From NCBI GenBank assembly GCA_963930775.1, contig OZ005703.1:2666001-2730000 (forward strand): a stretch of DNA of 64,000 nt, written 5' to 3'. The DNA comes from Cliona cf. orientalis (taxonomy: Eukaryota; Porifera; Demospongiae; Clionaida; Clionaidae). Positions 12,201 through 21,954 of the stretch are shown piece by piece. Position numbers and translations under genes: made by a program. Each line of letters begins with the position of its first letter. Position 1 is the stretch's first letter. The notes beneath the pieces were generated by a model. The model did no database searches and had not been told where the DNA came from. It worked only from the letters and a program-made list of their open reading frames with translations.

Positions 12201-14711
12201 ATACCATAATAATATTATCACGGTGAAAATTGCTCGACACAGTTAATAATAATATAGTTCAACTTCATCAGATTAACATTAGATTCTGGTCGGTTTCTAC
12301 CAGTACCAAAGAATCCTCCCCCTCTGCATGCTACGTAGTAGCATCAGGCGAAATAGGGGAGTGGGCATATTATGTACAAAAAATAATATTATATGTGTGT
12401 AACAACCGTTACCAATTAACCAGTGAATGCCACATGGATGAGCGATCCCATTAATCTCATTAAGAACACAAGCGCACTATAATTAACATGACGTCAATGT
12501 GCAAAACACAAATACAGTACATGTATTACATCAATACCATGTGGCGGGTAATTTTCGTGGGTGCTTATTTTCATGGAAAGTCCAAAAAGGCCCTTCGTGG
12601 TTTTATTTGTGACTAGCTAGTTCTATGGCCTATGGCACAAAGGCCCCTCTTCTTTGTGCACTCGGCCCTACAGTTCTGACAAATTCTGAGCCTTGTATTA
12701 GTAATTAAATTACTCACAATCTATATATACATGTACATGCGCATGTATACATAATTACATGTACGTACATGTTGATACATGCACACACAACATCCACCAA
12801 CCTTGGTTCCATGCTGTGGAGGCTCCCTCAGTGCTGGGGTTCACCCATTCAAGAATTGAGAAGCCCATATCCTGCGCTAAGGCACGGATGGTGGCTGTCT
12901 TACCACACCCAGGGGGACCTGACATCAGCAATATGGGGTGGCGAGCATGCTAAAACAAAGAGACACACCACATATATACCAATAACTCAGGAGAGCAATG
13001 CCTTAGAATGATGCTTTAGTATAGTCTACATGTACTTGTATATGTACATGTACATGTATACCATACATCTATCCATGACCCTTGGTTCTCAAAGCTAGGT
13101 ATCTAGCTATGCAACTCTGCTTTTGAAGATACTGTACATCTGGCTTGGTAGATGTTTACAAATCTATAAACCTACCGATGACAGAGCAAACTCGAGCCAT
13201 TGCTGTACCTCACCAACTTTCTTCTTGTGTACAGCAAGATCAGCCTAGAATATCAAGAATATTATACCAGCACTTGGTTATGTGGCTAACACACTCACAG
13301 CAGCCATTGGCTTGTGCTTATCCACCCAGGGAGCATCATCACCACCAGGGAGGGTACCTGCATGCAGGCCAAGCAAAGCACTCAGAGTTGGTAAAGGGTC
13401 ATTAGATCATAGCATACTGCATATTTGATCCACTACTGATAAGTATCTATGTCTCATAGTCACCTATAAGATTTTCATAGTCACCTACAAGTTTTGCCCT
13501 CTGGCTCTAGTAATACAAAGCTATATGATCTAAACTTGTTAGATACTGTTTAGTCAGGTTTCTATGTGATTTACATGTAGAAGACCTCAGGGCTCTCATA
13601 AAACCCTCGCTTCGCTTGGGATTCTATATAGAGTCCTTCGGTCTTCTAAATCACATAGAAACCTCCTAAATGGTGTCTAACTAATATATAGAAATATTTG
13701 TCACACAGGGCGAATGTAACCCCAAATCAAATACCAACCAGCAGTCAGAGGTGAGGCAGAGTTCTTAGACCTCGAGCTTGAGTGGGAGTCACTGCTACCA
13801 GTGCTCTCATTAACCTTTATCCTACGGACAGTCTTTCTGGGTTTATGTGTAGCACTAGGTGGAGGGAGGGAGTGGGAGGAGGTGAGAGAGGGGGGAGGTC
13901 CACTGCTACCCTGGCAACTGCTGACTGGCTGCTCTTACTGAGAGCTGAGGACATCCAAGCAGACAGCGTCTACGGGAAAAGCAAGTACTCACAAACTTGT
14001 ATGCAGCAACAATCCAGTACCATTCCCAATATTTCAATCTCACTTGAGTGGAACAGAATTGGCCATGGAATAAAATACAATGTACATATATACCCACAAA
14101 ATAAGTATACTGTTGGCAGCACTGTAATATCCATGGTGGCAAATAGTGGCTCAATGCACATGCTAGCCAGGAATAGGATGATAAGATTGCAAGACTTTTA
14201 ATACTTCAGAACTGCACTTAAACATGTTTGAAGTATTATATATATAGCCTCGTCTCCAGGCCACTCTCACGTGTAGCATTGAAAACGTAGGAGTGGCCTG
14301 GGGATGAGGCTATGCTTGAAGCGCTATAATATTATATAAATCCATGCTTGGAGGGAATGGTACGCCTGGTGGCCCTGGCCTACGTTCGTGTTTGATTAAT
14401 CAAAAGCAGGTAAGCTGCTGAATTATTGAAGGATTAATTTCTACTGAAGTTAGTACTCATTTCATAGTTTGCACGTGATTACAGGGCTGGTATGCATGTA
14501 CCCACCAATCAGATGGTGAAAAATATCAAGTTGAAATTCAGTCACGCCGCGGAATCACGAATAAAATGCTTATCTAACTAAAACTTGCACAATAGATCTA
14601 TATACTTACCCGACCCTTTTTCATGGCTGGGGTTGTGGCTAGGGGACCGTGCAGCTGCAAGGAAGAAGAGGTCGAGGAAGAGGATGGCTGGAAAAGGTCG
14701 TCGATGTGCAT
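6239..14711 (-). CDS. RAD17: Cell-cycle checkpoint clamp loader RAD17, N-terminal half
   Basis: RAD17 is the large subunit of the nuclear clamp loader that places the 9-1-1 ring at damaged DNA. Exons on the minus strand, in coding order: 14711-14610 (start MHIDDLFQ), about 13900-13735 (Ser/Pro-rich, acceptor uncertain), 13380-13299 (APWVDKHKP), 13244-13176 (ADLAVHKKK), 12949-12802 (Walker A GPPGCGKT, then EWVNP), 7277-7111 (KKIVLVE), 6816-6764 (EFPNAFLRDP), 6367-6239 (PLVFIVSES). Phases agree across all junctions. These match the human protein in order through the central AAA+ region. The rest, roughly the C-terminal half, is not found down to position 1, where Ig exons lie on the other strand. 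The 5.5-kb intron between 12802 and 7277 contains two intronless TRAF-like genes. The locus may be truncated, or continue beyond the window. Confidence 0.82.
6874..7060. repeat. Inverted-repeat element in a RAD17 intron, related to 62991-63159
   Basis: The ends are inverted (aattttcactgg... / ...attggtgaaaatt). The interior shares accaagcccagct, taggacaaaa/caggacaaaa and ttcaccaa.aagagc with the copy at 62991-63159. It looks like a small non-autonomous element within the intron between RAD17 exons 6 and 7. Confidence 0.55.
7748..9448 (-). CDS. Membrane-anchored RING/zf-TRAF protein with extracellular coiled-coil repeats
   Basis: An intronless 566-codon frame. I chose the ATG at 9448 (MDSSRGYPV) because paralogues begin at the equivalent point; an upstream in-frame ATG at 9541 adds 31 unlike residues. 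RING Cys/His run from C23 to C61, with CCGHSFC keeping the usual His. Zf-TRAF-type Cys/His fingers extend to about residue 180, then a charged coiled coil, a transmembrane segment at about 237-258, and a long coiled coil of about 25-residue tandem units (SLSSAVER.SHDH..TKKELRES). The part after the helix carries many N-glycosylation sequons (NWT, NET, NLT, NST, NLS, NGS, NES), suggesting RING inside and coiled coil outside. There is no MATH domain. It lies within the large RAD17 intron on the same strand. A ubiquitin-ligase role is plausible from the intact RING but not shown. Confidence 0.88.
   Translation of the reverse strand: MDSSRGYPVSFVKQPPSEIPAECPICLDILCQPKVVSCCGHSFCAVCIGRVASSHKPCPLCGRMFTLSDNMWLERTLNGYKVHCPHQEKGCKWTGELAQLEHHLNQDPLPDKLLEGCQFQDIPCTLCQLYRSERQLMADHVSNDCPNRDIECEYSSVGCDVKKPQHQLAVHMREAASVHLLLFKTFTKNSLSEKENDIDELKRELRQQREQSDKKLREIQQQIEKIERKQSRAAQYWTLFVVVLIGALSIAYLFPTALMEATNNHYSRIEEIHNWTEELNETMNSLSSEVERFSHDHKSLKKELRESISSLSSAVERMSHDHNLTKKELRESINSFSSEVEQISHDINSTKLRESIKSLSSAVENVRHDQHLIEKELKQAMNNLSSTVEKINGSQYLIEKRLKESMENRLHSEVERVRQSQQIMEGGINESSIKVAKLSGELSDSVTQMQSIIHQLKSNADTATVAFEKVSQDVEHLKANFDGIKKQMATNGEGSKKQDDALKCSLRLTQDFFINELSTCGCVGRGFATKKFYVNGNSIEKAESLARQEGLHNRLAISLERNTCGA
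9449..10329. other. RAD17 intron between two nested genes
   Basis: AT-rich spacer between the two TRAF-like genes. I see no exon, RNA gene or clear repeat in it. Confidence 0.5.
10330..11442 (-). CDS. Membrane-anchored RING-like/zf-TRAF protein
   Basis: An intronless 370-aa frame starting MAVQNPRRGYRD. The RING-like region (about residues 23-61) has all Cys positions, but the His is replaced: CCGRSVC where the neighbouring paralogue has CCGHSFC. Degenerate zf-TRAF fingers follow to about residue 180, then a Gln-rich coiled coil, a transmembrane helix at about 256-276 (WMLILFFFLVAGGVVHAYW) and a coiled-coil C-terminus. There is no MATH domain. It sits in the same RAD17 intron and on the same strand as the gene at 7748-9448, its closest relative in layout. 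With the altered RING, ligase activity is doubtful; an adaptor or dominant-negative role is possible. Confidence 0.85.
   Translation of the reverse strand: MAVQNPRRGYRDNQSPEETEVECPVCLNILCDPKLAACCGRSVCAACIDQIESGKKSCPLCSQKTKLIDDKHLKQPLGGISVHCTCKEQGSECTGGLREAVKNHCNLQSTTDGLLTGCQFQKVHCEAVQSYQCQCQPTVHHILSSSSPEREIECEYRYVGCDFQGSQLELDMHMSKAMGTHLSLLSKFVQHHLSQEGDEIYAIKEQLKVLQQDRKMNEKLAQQGKVKDVEQQQHTEQSQQVQQPASEQNQQSKKHIWMLILFFFLVAGGVVHAYWYQTWHSEFSCSQDLHKEQLSDLCVRKVDIDRQVQQLDYRVALVKTILQAEMVELKLTISKTNQVVEGIGNDLNTVKEILLRMQSLETKGSGEPKS
11443..12801. other. RAD17 intron, no gene seen
   Basis: The remaining part of the large intron. Several short frames exist, but none has domain features or fitting splice sites. 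Runs of TACATGTA-like palindromes appear near 12730-12780. Confidence 0.5.
13538..13681. repeat. Hairpin element in a RAD17 intron
   Basis: The arms of about 42 nt are inverted: gttaga..ac...tttag and ggtttctatgtgattt on the left pair with aaatcacatagaaacc and ctaaa.ggtgtctaac on the right. Both arms also contain agaagacc/ggtcttct. It forms a snapback about 144 bp long and is probably a short foldback MITE. Confidence 0.65.
14245..14312. repeat. TAGCCTCGTCCCCAG-type foldback element 1
   Basis: The left arm tagcctcgtctccaggccac pairs with the right arm gtggcctggggatgaggcta around a short loop. It belongs to a family with members at 24243, 41122, 52916, 62875 and 63328. It lies in RAD17 intron 1. 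Confidence 0.75.
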
Positions 14712-15060
14712 GCTTGTAGGTCAAAGGTCATCCCCAATAGTACTGCGCATGCATACTGTAGCTGCATAATAATTGAAACTTCTCAGTATTTAGCCATAAT
14801 ATGGTTATTGAAAACAAGTTTTCATTAAAAACACATGGAGGGGAATATATAATCTATGAGTGTATTCACATGATCATAACAAGCAAGTTGCATCATGAAT
14901 CATACCATATGATAGACTATGACTGGGTATGATCTAATACTATTGTTGCTCAGTGTAATTACAAACTGGATACCGGTATGACTTTCCCAAAGGTAATCAC
15001 TATAATAATATTATTATGAATATTGACTATACATGTAGTGTATCAGACTGCAAATCCAGC

Positions 15061-17489
15061 ATGGCTTCTGCCAGATTTATTTTCTTTTCTCTGGTGCATG
15101 TACTAGTTGTAAATTTTGTGGTGAGCCAAAACAGAATCATGTCACAAGGTAAGAACTTAGTCTTAAACTAATGAGGGCTGGGGGCTAAAAATAGCTGCTA
15201 CAGTTGATTCTTACATACTATGACCAATACTCACCTGAATACAAGGATCATAGTTAGCTAGCTAACTATGATCTCGGTATCCGAGTATTGATCATATTAA
15301 GCTAACCGTATGATCCTCGTATCCGAGTATTGGTCATAGCTATAATATAGCTTAGTGAAATTGCCAACAAATATTATGCTACAATGCATTGTATACTAGA
15401 TCTCCAGTTAACTCTGATTGATCACAATTCTCAGCCGATGCAAAAGGTACCTCTTACTGTTAATATTCGAAGGAATATCACCTTAGTTCCTGGGTGCTCC
15501 TATGAAGTTAACTGCAATCATAAAAATTTAATGGGAGGATTAATATTCACTGGATGGTTTCATTTCAATGACACACCAGTAACAGTACTAGATCAAAAGC
15601 AGCTGTCAAACACTACTCTGGTAAACATCTATGCTATGGAGGTGGACACAAACAATTGGAAGTTGGTCTTTCAACCATTTCAAGGATCAGACAGTGGAGT
15701 ATACACCTGTAGAGATGGGGCTACTAGTAACGTATCGTTGGATATTAGACCAGGTATAAAGCCACTGGATAATTATTTTTACTGAAAGTAGCTATTCTGT
15801 GCATATTATTGTAATAATTATTATACAATTGATTGAACTTAGATATTATTACCAACACGTAGGCAATCCCACTGTTTTATCCTCAGCTCCTGAACTAAGC
15901 CTCCGTCATGGAGTTCAAGTAGGCAGTCGTCCAACTCTGGTAGCATTTGTATCGGGCAATCCTCAGCCCACTGAATCAGATATCATCTGGTATTTCAATA
16001 ATCAGTCACTCCCCAGTAGTGACATCCTAGAAGATGGTAGTGAGCTTTTACTACCTCGCTACATTGGGTTAGATTTAGTGGGGAGATACACATGTCAGGT
16101 GACTACATCTGCTGGGACAGCTTCCGATGACTTCTTGTTCACCGTCACACGTGAGTACTACAGTAATTCATCAACGTGCAACTCTATGAACAATATCAAT
16201 ATTTCAGGTCAACCTGATGTTGTATTGTCCCCTATGGATGGCCAGCTAGTTGTAGTTAATGATAGTGTGGCTATGCTAACTTGTTCAGACTCTGTAGGCA
16301 TCCCTACCCCTTCATTCAACTGGACCCATGCGGGCAATCCCATGAATAGAATTAATGTCATTGCAGGTATGACATAATTATATTACAGCTATATACATGC
16401 GTAGCAAATAGTAGTAACATTATCAGCAATTATGTACACAGATAATCGTGTTATGATTCTCAAGAGTGCTAATGGGCAGTCTTCTTCATCAGTGCTGATT
16501 ATTGATCCCATCCTTACCAGCGACAGTGGTAGGTACACTTGCAGAGCCTTCAATGATGCTGGACACTCCTTTCAAGAAATTTATGTTGAAGTTCAGTGTA
16601 AGGTTGATTCATGGTAATCTTGAATGTTTTGGTAACTTTTCCTCCTTCCTCCATACACAATGTCATATCAACATGATCTCAGTCAAACCGAATATCAAGC
16701 CGTACCTTTCCTCCACTTCAGTACAAGTGGCCATGGGGAGTAATGCTACACTACAGACCCTACTAGTGGATGCCAACCCAATGAATGTTACCGTTCGATG
16801 GCTAGGACCCTCCAGGGAACTCATTACTGAAAGCCAATACGGCAGTTTTAATGCCAAAAATCGTACTGTGTACACAGTTACTGTGATAAATTTGACCTCG
16901 TCCTGTGAAGGTGTTTACACATGTGAAGTCGAAAACAGTATTGGAATATCCACTGTAAATTTCACACTCTTAATGTTTGGTGAGGGACTATTACACTACA
17001 GTATCATACTAAAGGGTAAATTTCAATCGTGTTGATATTATTAGTTTTCTTTTGTAACAGCACCACCTACCCTCTGTCACATTGATGGATCGAAAGGAGT
17101 TAAAACAGTCATTACTAGAAATCGAGGACCACGGGTCACATTGATAGCATATCAACATGGAAGTGTACCTTCAATCATTGCTGAAAATATATCCTGGAAT
17201 AAAACAACATTTGAGCATGAGACTAAGCTAGAATTCGAAAATTCTACCAAGTACATGAACAGTATTACGAATTCAGATTATCGATCACTCCTTAACTTAA
17301 CGATTATGTCACCATCATTCGAAGATTCTGGCTTGTATACTGTCACTATCATTCATGAAGCTGGTGCAGTCAATCTGAGTTTTCAACTTGAAGTATTAGG
17401 TATAATTATTATGTAGTCTAAGAAGTTTGCACATAGAGAAGGATTAAGTATAATTCTTTACTTCTCTAGAAGGTATCTCTCTCTAGACT

Positions 17490-17530
<41 letters not shown>

Positions 17531-18881
17531 TCTCTCTCTCTCATCGATGTACCATAGATCCTCCACCCCCTCCTATTATGCTCAATGCTACACTAATAGC
17601 TCCTTGTGTGATAGAAGTCAAGTGGGAATTGTCTGATGATCCACTTAATACTACTGCAGTACCAGTCTACATCCTTGTAGAAGTGAGCCTCTCCGATCCA
17701 ACTGAATGGATAGATATTGGTTACTTTCTTGTTAATACCACCAAATCTAAGATAGACCTCTTCTTACAAGGAGTCCTGAACAGAACAGCTATAGCAAATG
17801 AGTTGAGTTTACGTGCTCGTAGCGGCACTGATGCTGGAAACATCGGTGTAGGAGAATACTACACAGAAAACTCTACATTTTACATCTTCAGAGAAAGTAA
17901 GCATAATCAATGTTACAGATGTTAAATTAATGCATGTTTAATTTGGACATAAAATTTAATGTACGTAGGTTATAATAGTCTGCTTCATGTGCGTTGTGTA
18001 ATCCATGATGATACATAATAACATCCATAAATATTATTGAATTGCACGGGCTATATTTATCTTACATTAATAATATTTATAATAGTACCTGATCCTCCTA
18101 CTGGATTGAGAGAACTAGAAGTGTCTAATGAAACAACAACACTACAATGGATACCTCCAGCAATTTACAACTGCACAATTTCAAATCAACTATCCAGCAC
18201 ATACGCATGCAATAGTATCTCATACTTAGTTACTTGTCAGCTTGTAATGGAGTCTACTTCAGTAGCAATACCTGACGAATTGATAAGCGTTGAGGTGCCT
18301 GGTGATAAAACGTGTGCCACTATTACTCTGAGAAAGGGTAAGACATACAAATGCTCTGTTCAAGCTCAGAACCAATGCCAACTGCTCTCAAATCACAGTG
18401 ATTCAATAGAAATCCATATTCCAGGTAAACTTGTTCACAGCTTTTCTAATTCTTATGATTCATGATTCCCCAATAGCAGAATCTGATGATGTCTCTTTAC
18501 CTGCTAAAACCAACATTATGACTGTGATAATTGGAGTTTTGTTCAGTGTTGCAACACTACTATTTTTGTCCATATTGGTGGTTTATTTCACGTTGATCGT
18601 ACAGCACAGGAGGTAAATGATAATTAAATTTTAAACCGTTAACAATAATTAAAATTTTTTATGAGCACATAATAATTATAATTTTAATCAGATCAAAAGC
18701 TACTGTATATTTGACATCATCAGCCACACCTACCTTGCAAACTCCCCCAAGTAATGACTCACCGCACACAGATGATGACGAGGCTATCACATACACTACA
18801 TTGAAAGAGTTGTGCATTCAATTAGCAGATTTCAGAGAGCAGGGCCTACCAACTGCACACTGGGACCAAGAAGGACACTGA
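15061..18881 (+). CDS. Ig/FN3 transmembrane receptor with ITIM-like tail, copy 2
   Basis: A complete 898-aa type I membrane protein in 11 exons: 15061-15148 (signal peptide), 15400-15753 (Ig1), 15863-16150 (Ig2), 16208-16366 and 16427-16597 (Ig3), 16683-16979 (Ig4), 17061-17399 (Ig5-like), 17558-17896 and 18086-18424 (FN3-like), 18480-18612 (transmembrane), 18692-18881 (tail). All internal junctions up to the transmembrane exon are phase 1, typical of shuffled extracellular modules, and the total length is divisible by three. Ig1 and Ig3 have paired Cys; Ig2 and Ig4 lack the B-strand Cys, and Ig5 lacks both. The helix is VIIGVLFSVATLLFLSILVV. The tail contains ITYTTL, fitting the ITIM pattern [IVLS]xYxx[LIV], plus VYLTS. 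The ligand is unknown. Copy 1 at the window start is its paralogue. Confidence 0.88.
15216..15346. repeat. Compound inverted repeat in receptor intron 1
   Basis: Three related arms lie here: atgaccaatactcacctgaa..ggatcatagttagct, its inverse agctaactatgatc..ggta.ccgagtattgatcat, and a third agctaaccgtatgatcc..gtatccgagtattggtcat. They can pair alternatively. It may be nested foldback insertions. Confidence 0.55.
17499..17541. repeat. CA/CT microsatellite in a receptor intron
   Basis: An (AC)n run is followed by (CT)n directly upstream of the acceptor for the first FN3 exon at 17558. Confidence 0.85.
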
Positions 18882-19071
18882 ATTATACAGCTATAGTATA
18901 GAACCATCGTACACAACTAAAATTAATGCAATGTACTTGTTTAGATTACGTATAAGCTTATACAATTCTAGGGAATGCCTTATCGCGCATGCTCATAATT
19001 CGGATGGGTGGGGCTCGTGAGGCCATCCTGCGCCGCAGTGCACCCACACAAATCACATGATTAGCGATAAG

Positions 19072-20481
19072 ATGGCCTCGAAGCAACAATTGGCGTGTGG
19101 CTACGACTGTAAATTCGTGGAGGAGCCAGCCAAGGAGCTCCAAACGGAGTGCTCAGTTTGTCTCCACGTGCTCTGCAAGCCAGATATGGTGAGCTGCTGT
19201 GGGGAGAAATTCTGCCACAGCTGCATCGAGCAAGTGATCAAGAAGAAAACGCCCTGCCCTCACTGTGGCAGTACCCAATTTGACACAATGACGGACAAGA
19301 AGCTGGAAAGGGAGCTGAATGCACTCAAGGTGTACTGCACGAACGAAAATGAAGGTTGCAGGTGGGTGGGGGAGTTGAGAGACCTGGAAAAACATCGTAA
19401 CTCTGTGAATAAGTCTACTTTTGCCGACATCAAGAAAGGATGTGAGTATGAGAAGATTCTATGCTCCAAATGCAAGAGAGAGGTACAGAGGTCACTGTTC
19501 GGTGACCACCTATCGAAGGGATGTAGAGTGCCAGATGGTGAATGCCAGTTTAATTTTGCTGGCTGTAAAGCGAAGGTTTCCGTTAAAGACATGAAACAGC
19601 ACCTTGAAGAGAACATGGCAGTTCATTTGTCACTTATCACGGATCTGACTCGTAACCTATCCAGTGAGAATGCAAGGAGCAGAGAATTACTGGCAAGACT
19701 CTCAACTGAAGCAGAGGACAGACAAGTGCAACTACAACACCATGATCGAGGAGAAGTTGTTCAGCAAGTTGCTGGTGAAGCTTTCGTACGGCAGCCTCCT
19801 CAGAGAAGACATCGAGGAAGATCGATAAGTTTGTGGGTCGGTGGTGCATTGGTGATGGTTCTTTTGAGTGTGTTTATTGGTCAAAATAAGGACACAGTGA
19901 TCAACATTGTGGGAGATTTCATGACATTAAGGGGAATCAATCAGGATCGTGATATTATGTTTGACCATTCTGAAATAACGTTAGCTCTTACCGATCTAGA
20001 AAGCAAAGTAAATACCATGGAAAGGGATATGAACACTTTAAAGCGGTCTGTAAATGATAATCTCAACAAAATTCAAGTGACAGTGGAGGATGTAAGGAAG
20101 CTAGGAAAAGAAACTGAAGGTTGGAGTACTGTGTCAAAGAACGTTGAAAATCTGAAATCTCAAATACCGGTATCTGATGATCTCGAGAAAAAGTTAGATG
20201 ACTTATCAAATGATGTATCCAATCTTGCTCAGACCATTAAGAATTTTGTCAATAAAGAAGATCTGCAGATGCTGAGGCAAAGATTGGACACACTAGCTGG
20301 ATTACAGAGAGAGCTTGATTCACTGAGAATTAAAGTAGATAGTTTACCACGTCCGTTGACTCGAGATGAAATAGCTACACTTGTCTTGGCAGAGCTCGCG
20401 GCACATCGACCTCCCCACCCTCCACCTCATCACCACCACCACCATGGTCACAAACATGGTGGATGCAGAGGACATCATTAG
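19072..20481 (+). CDS. Membrane-anchored RING-like/zf-TRAF protein with His-rich C-terminus
   Basis: An intronless frame. Start taken as MASKQQLACGY at 19072; an upstream in-frame ATG at 19057 adds five residues. The RING-like region contains CSVC, CCGEKFC (His replaced by Glu) and CPHC, and zf-TRAF fingers follow (GCRWVGEL, GCEYEKILCSKC, GCKAKV). After an acidic/basic linker comes a transmembrane helix at about residues 252-271 (LWVGGALVMVLLSVFIG), then a long coiled coil. The C-terminus is Pro/His-rich with six consecutive His followed by GHKHGG, a possible metal-binding tail on the far side of the membrane. No MATH domain. It lies 190 bp downstream of receptor copy 2 in the same orientation but is a separate transcript by structure. 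Confidence 0.88.
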   Translation: MASKQQLACGYDCKFVEEPAKELQTECSVCLHVLCKPDMVSCCGEKFCHSCIEQVIKKKTPCPHCGSTQFDTMTDKKLERELNALKVYCTNENEGCRWVGELRDLEKHRNSVNKSTFADIKKGCEYEKILCSKCKREVQRSLFGDHLSKGCRVPDGECQFNFAGCKAKVSVKDMKQHLEENMAVHLSLITDLTRNLSSENARSRELLARLSTEAEDRQVQLQHHDRGEVVQQVAGEAFVRQPPQRRHRGRSISLWVGGALVMVLLSVFIGQNKDTVINIVGDFMTLRGINQDRDIMFDHSEITLALTDLESKVNTMERDMNTLKRSVNDNLNKIQVTVEDVRKLGKETEGWSTVSKNVENLKSQIPVSDDLEKKLDDLSNDVSNLAQTIKNFVNKEDLQMLRQRLDTLAGLQRELDSLRIKVDSLPRPLTRDEIATLVLAELAAHRPPHPPPHHHHHHGHKHGGCRGHH

Positions 20482-21138
20482 CTATAGATTGTTGAGTGGA
20501 GTGGTACTAGAGTGTTCACTGCATGCGCATACAAGCTAAAGTAGATGGTAGCTATTATTATAGCTTCAAACTCCCTGCATTATGCTTGACACTATAATAT
20601 TATGTAGGCCTAATACATTGATAAGTATTGTTAACTAGAAAATATGATGGCCTCAATTCCTCTCCTAGCCCTTAAGTATTATGCATTGTCCCTTTACATT
20701 ATTCTCTGGTATTGTGTCAATCTTCTTATCAGTACTGTAAGCTCAAAATAATAATTATTATTATACTGCAGCCCTGATCCAAAAATTGTTAGCTATGCGG
20801 CCCTAGCTGTAGGCTAACTCAGTATCCGTAGTTTCATCGAAATATCTAAGTTGGAATGCAGGCCTGTATTACGCATGCTCGGACCCAAATCGAATGAGGA
20901 AGCCCCTGTACTTGAGTGTATCGCGCGTAGGCTGGGCGTAGGAAGGTAGCTGGACCCTACATGGTGAGTGGAATATTTTTCGGATAGAGCCATATGACCC
21001 CATTCCACTGACTTCATATTATAAATAATATTGTTGATTCACTGTCAGATCATAATAGAGTACACTTCCAACTCATGGGGACAGAGACTCATATGATTTG
21101 CTGTGATGAGTCCTATGTGAATTTATAAAATCTAGACT
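20482..21138. other. Spacer between two TRAF-like genes
   Basis: AT-rich, with no supported gene. It presumably holds the 3' UTR of the upstream gene and the promoter of the downstream one. Confidence 0.5.
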
Positions 21139-21954
21139 ATGGAAGGAAAAAGGCAAGGATATGCTGTTGAATTTGTTCATAACCCCCCAAAAGAAGTACA
21201 AACGACATGTTCAGTCTGCCAAAAAGTTCTCTTCCAGCCCAAAATGGTTGACTGCTGTGGTGTCCGCTTTTGTGCTGCCTGTCTCATGGTCAAGGGTGAG
21301 TACTCGTATGGAAGGCCACTATGCCCTGAGTGTGGCCAGCCATTCAACTCTATGCCCGACAAACAACTAGAACGTAATCTCAACGACTTTGATGTACGCT
21401 GTATCCACCGAAAGAAAGGTTGCTGGTGGACGGGAAATCTTGGCTCACTTTCGAAACATTTAAATGAAAATCCTAAATCAGAATGGGACTTGTATGATGG
21501 ATGCTCATATCAGTCAGTAAAGTGTACTCGCTGCAAATCACCTTGTCAGAGATCCCAGATGCGTAACCACCTTGAAGAATTATGTAGTCGGCGTGATTTG
21601 GATTGCTATTACAGGAGTGCTGGTTGTGATGTCCGTAAGCCAAAACCTGAGCTTGAAAAGCACGCAAAAGAAGCTTTTGTTGTTCACCTATCACTGGTCA
21701 CCGATCACTTAAATAAACGCATCAGCCAGCAGGAGCAAAGTATTATGCGTTCAACTTCACAGAGTATGCAATCTACAAAACGTGATTTGGAGGCAGCAAG
21801 GGACAGAGAGATTCGGTATGTTCAAATTCAGCTGAACGAGCTAAAGGAAAAGCAAAATGTGTTCTGTGTAGGTGTGATAGTAGTAGCAATTTTTATAGTT
21901 TTTTCCATCATTGTTGTCTTTGGACATTTTAATGAAAAATTAAGTAAACTGTAG
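21139..21954 (+). CDS. Tail-anchored RING-like/zf-TRAF protein
   Basis: An intronless 271-aa frame starting MEGKRQGYAVEF. It contains CSVC, CCGVRFC (RING His replaced by Val) and CPEC, then zf-TRAF fingers (GCWWTGNL, GCSYQSVKCTRC, GCDVRKPKPELEKH), a short coiled coil, and a C-terminal transmembrane helix at about 241-262 (VGVIVVAIFIVFSIIVVFG) followed by only about nine residues. The layout is that of a tail-anchored protein with the fingers in the cytosol. It is the closest relative of 25244-26044, sharing the AVEFV..PPKE.QT.CSVC and CQRS segments. No MATH domain. Confidence 0.87.
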   Translation: MEGKRQGYAVEFVHNPPKEVQTTCSVCQKVLFQPKMVDCCGVRFCAACLMVKGEYSYGRPLCPECGQPFNSMPDKQLERNLNDFDVRCIHRKKGCWWTGNLGSLSKHLNENPKSEWDLYDGCSYQSVKCTRCKSPCQRSQMRNHLEELCSRRDLDCYYRSAGCDVRKPKPELEKHAKEAFVVHLSLVTDHLNKRISQQEQSIMRSTSQSMQSTKRDLEAARDREIRYVQIQLNELKEKQNVFCVGVIVVAIFIVFSIIVVFGHFNEKLSKL

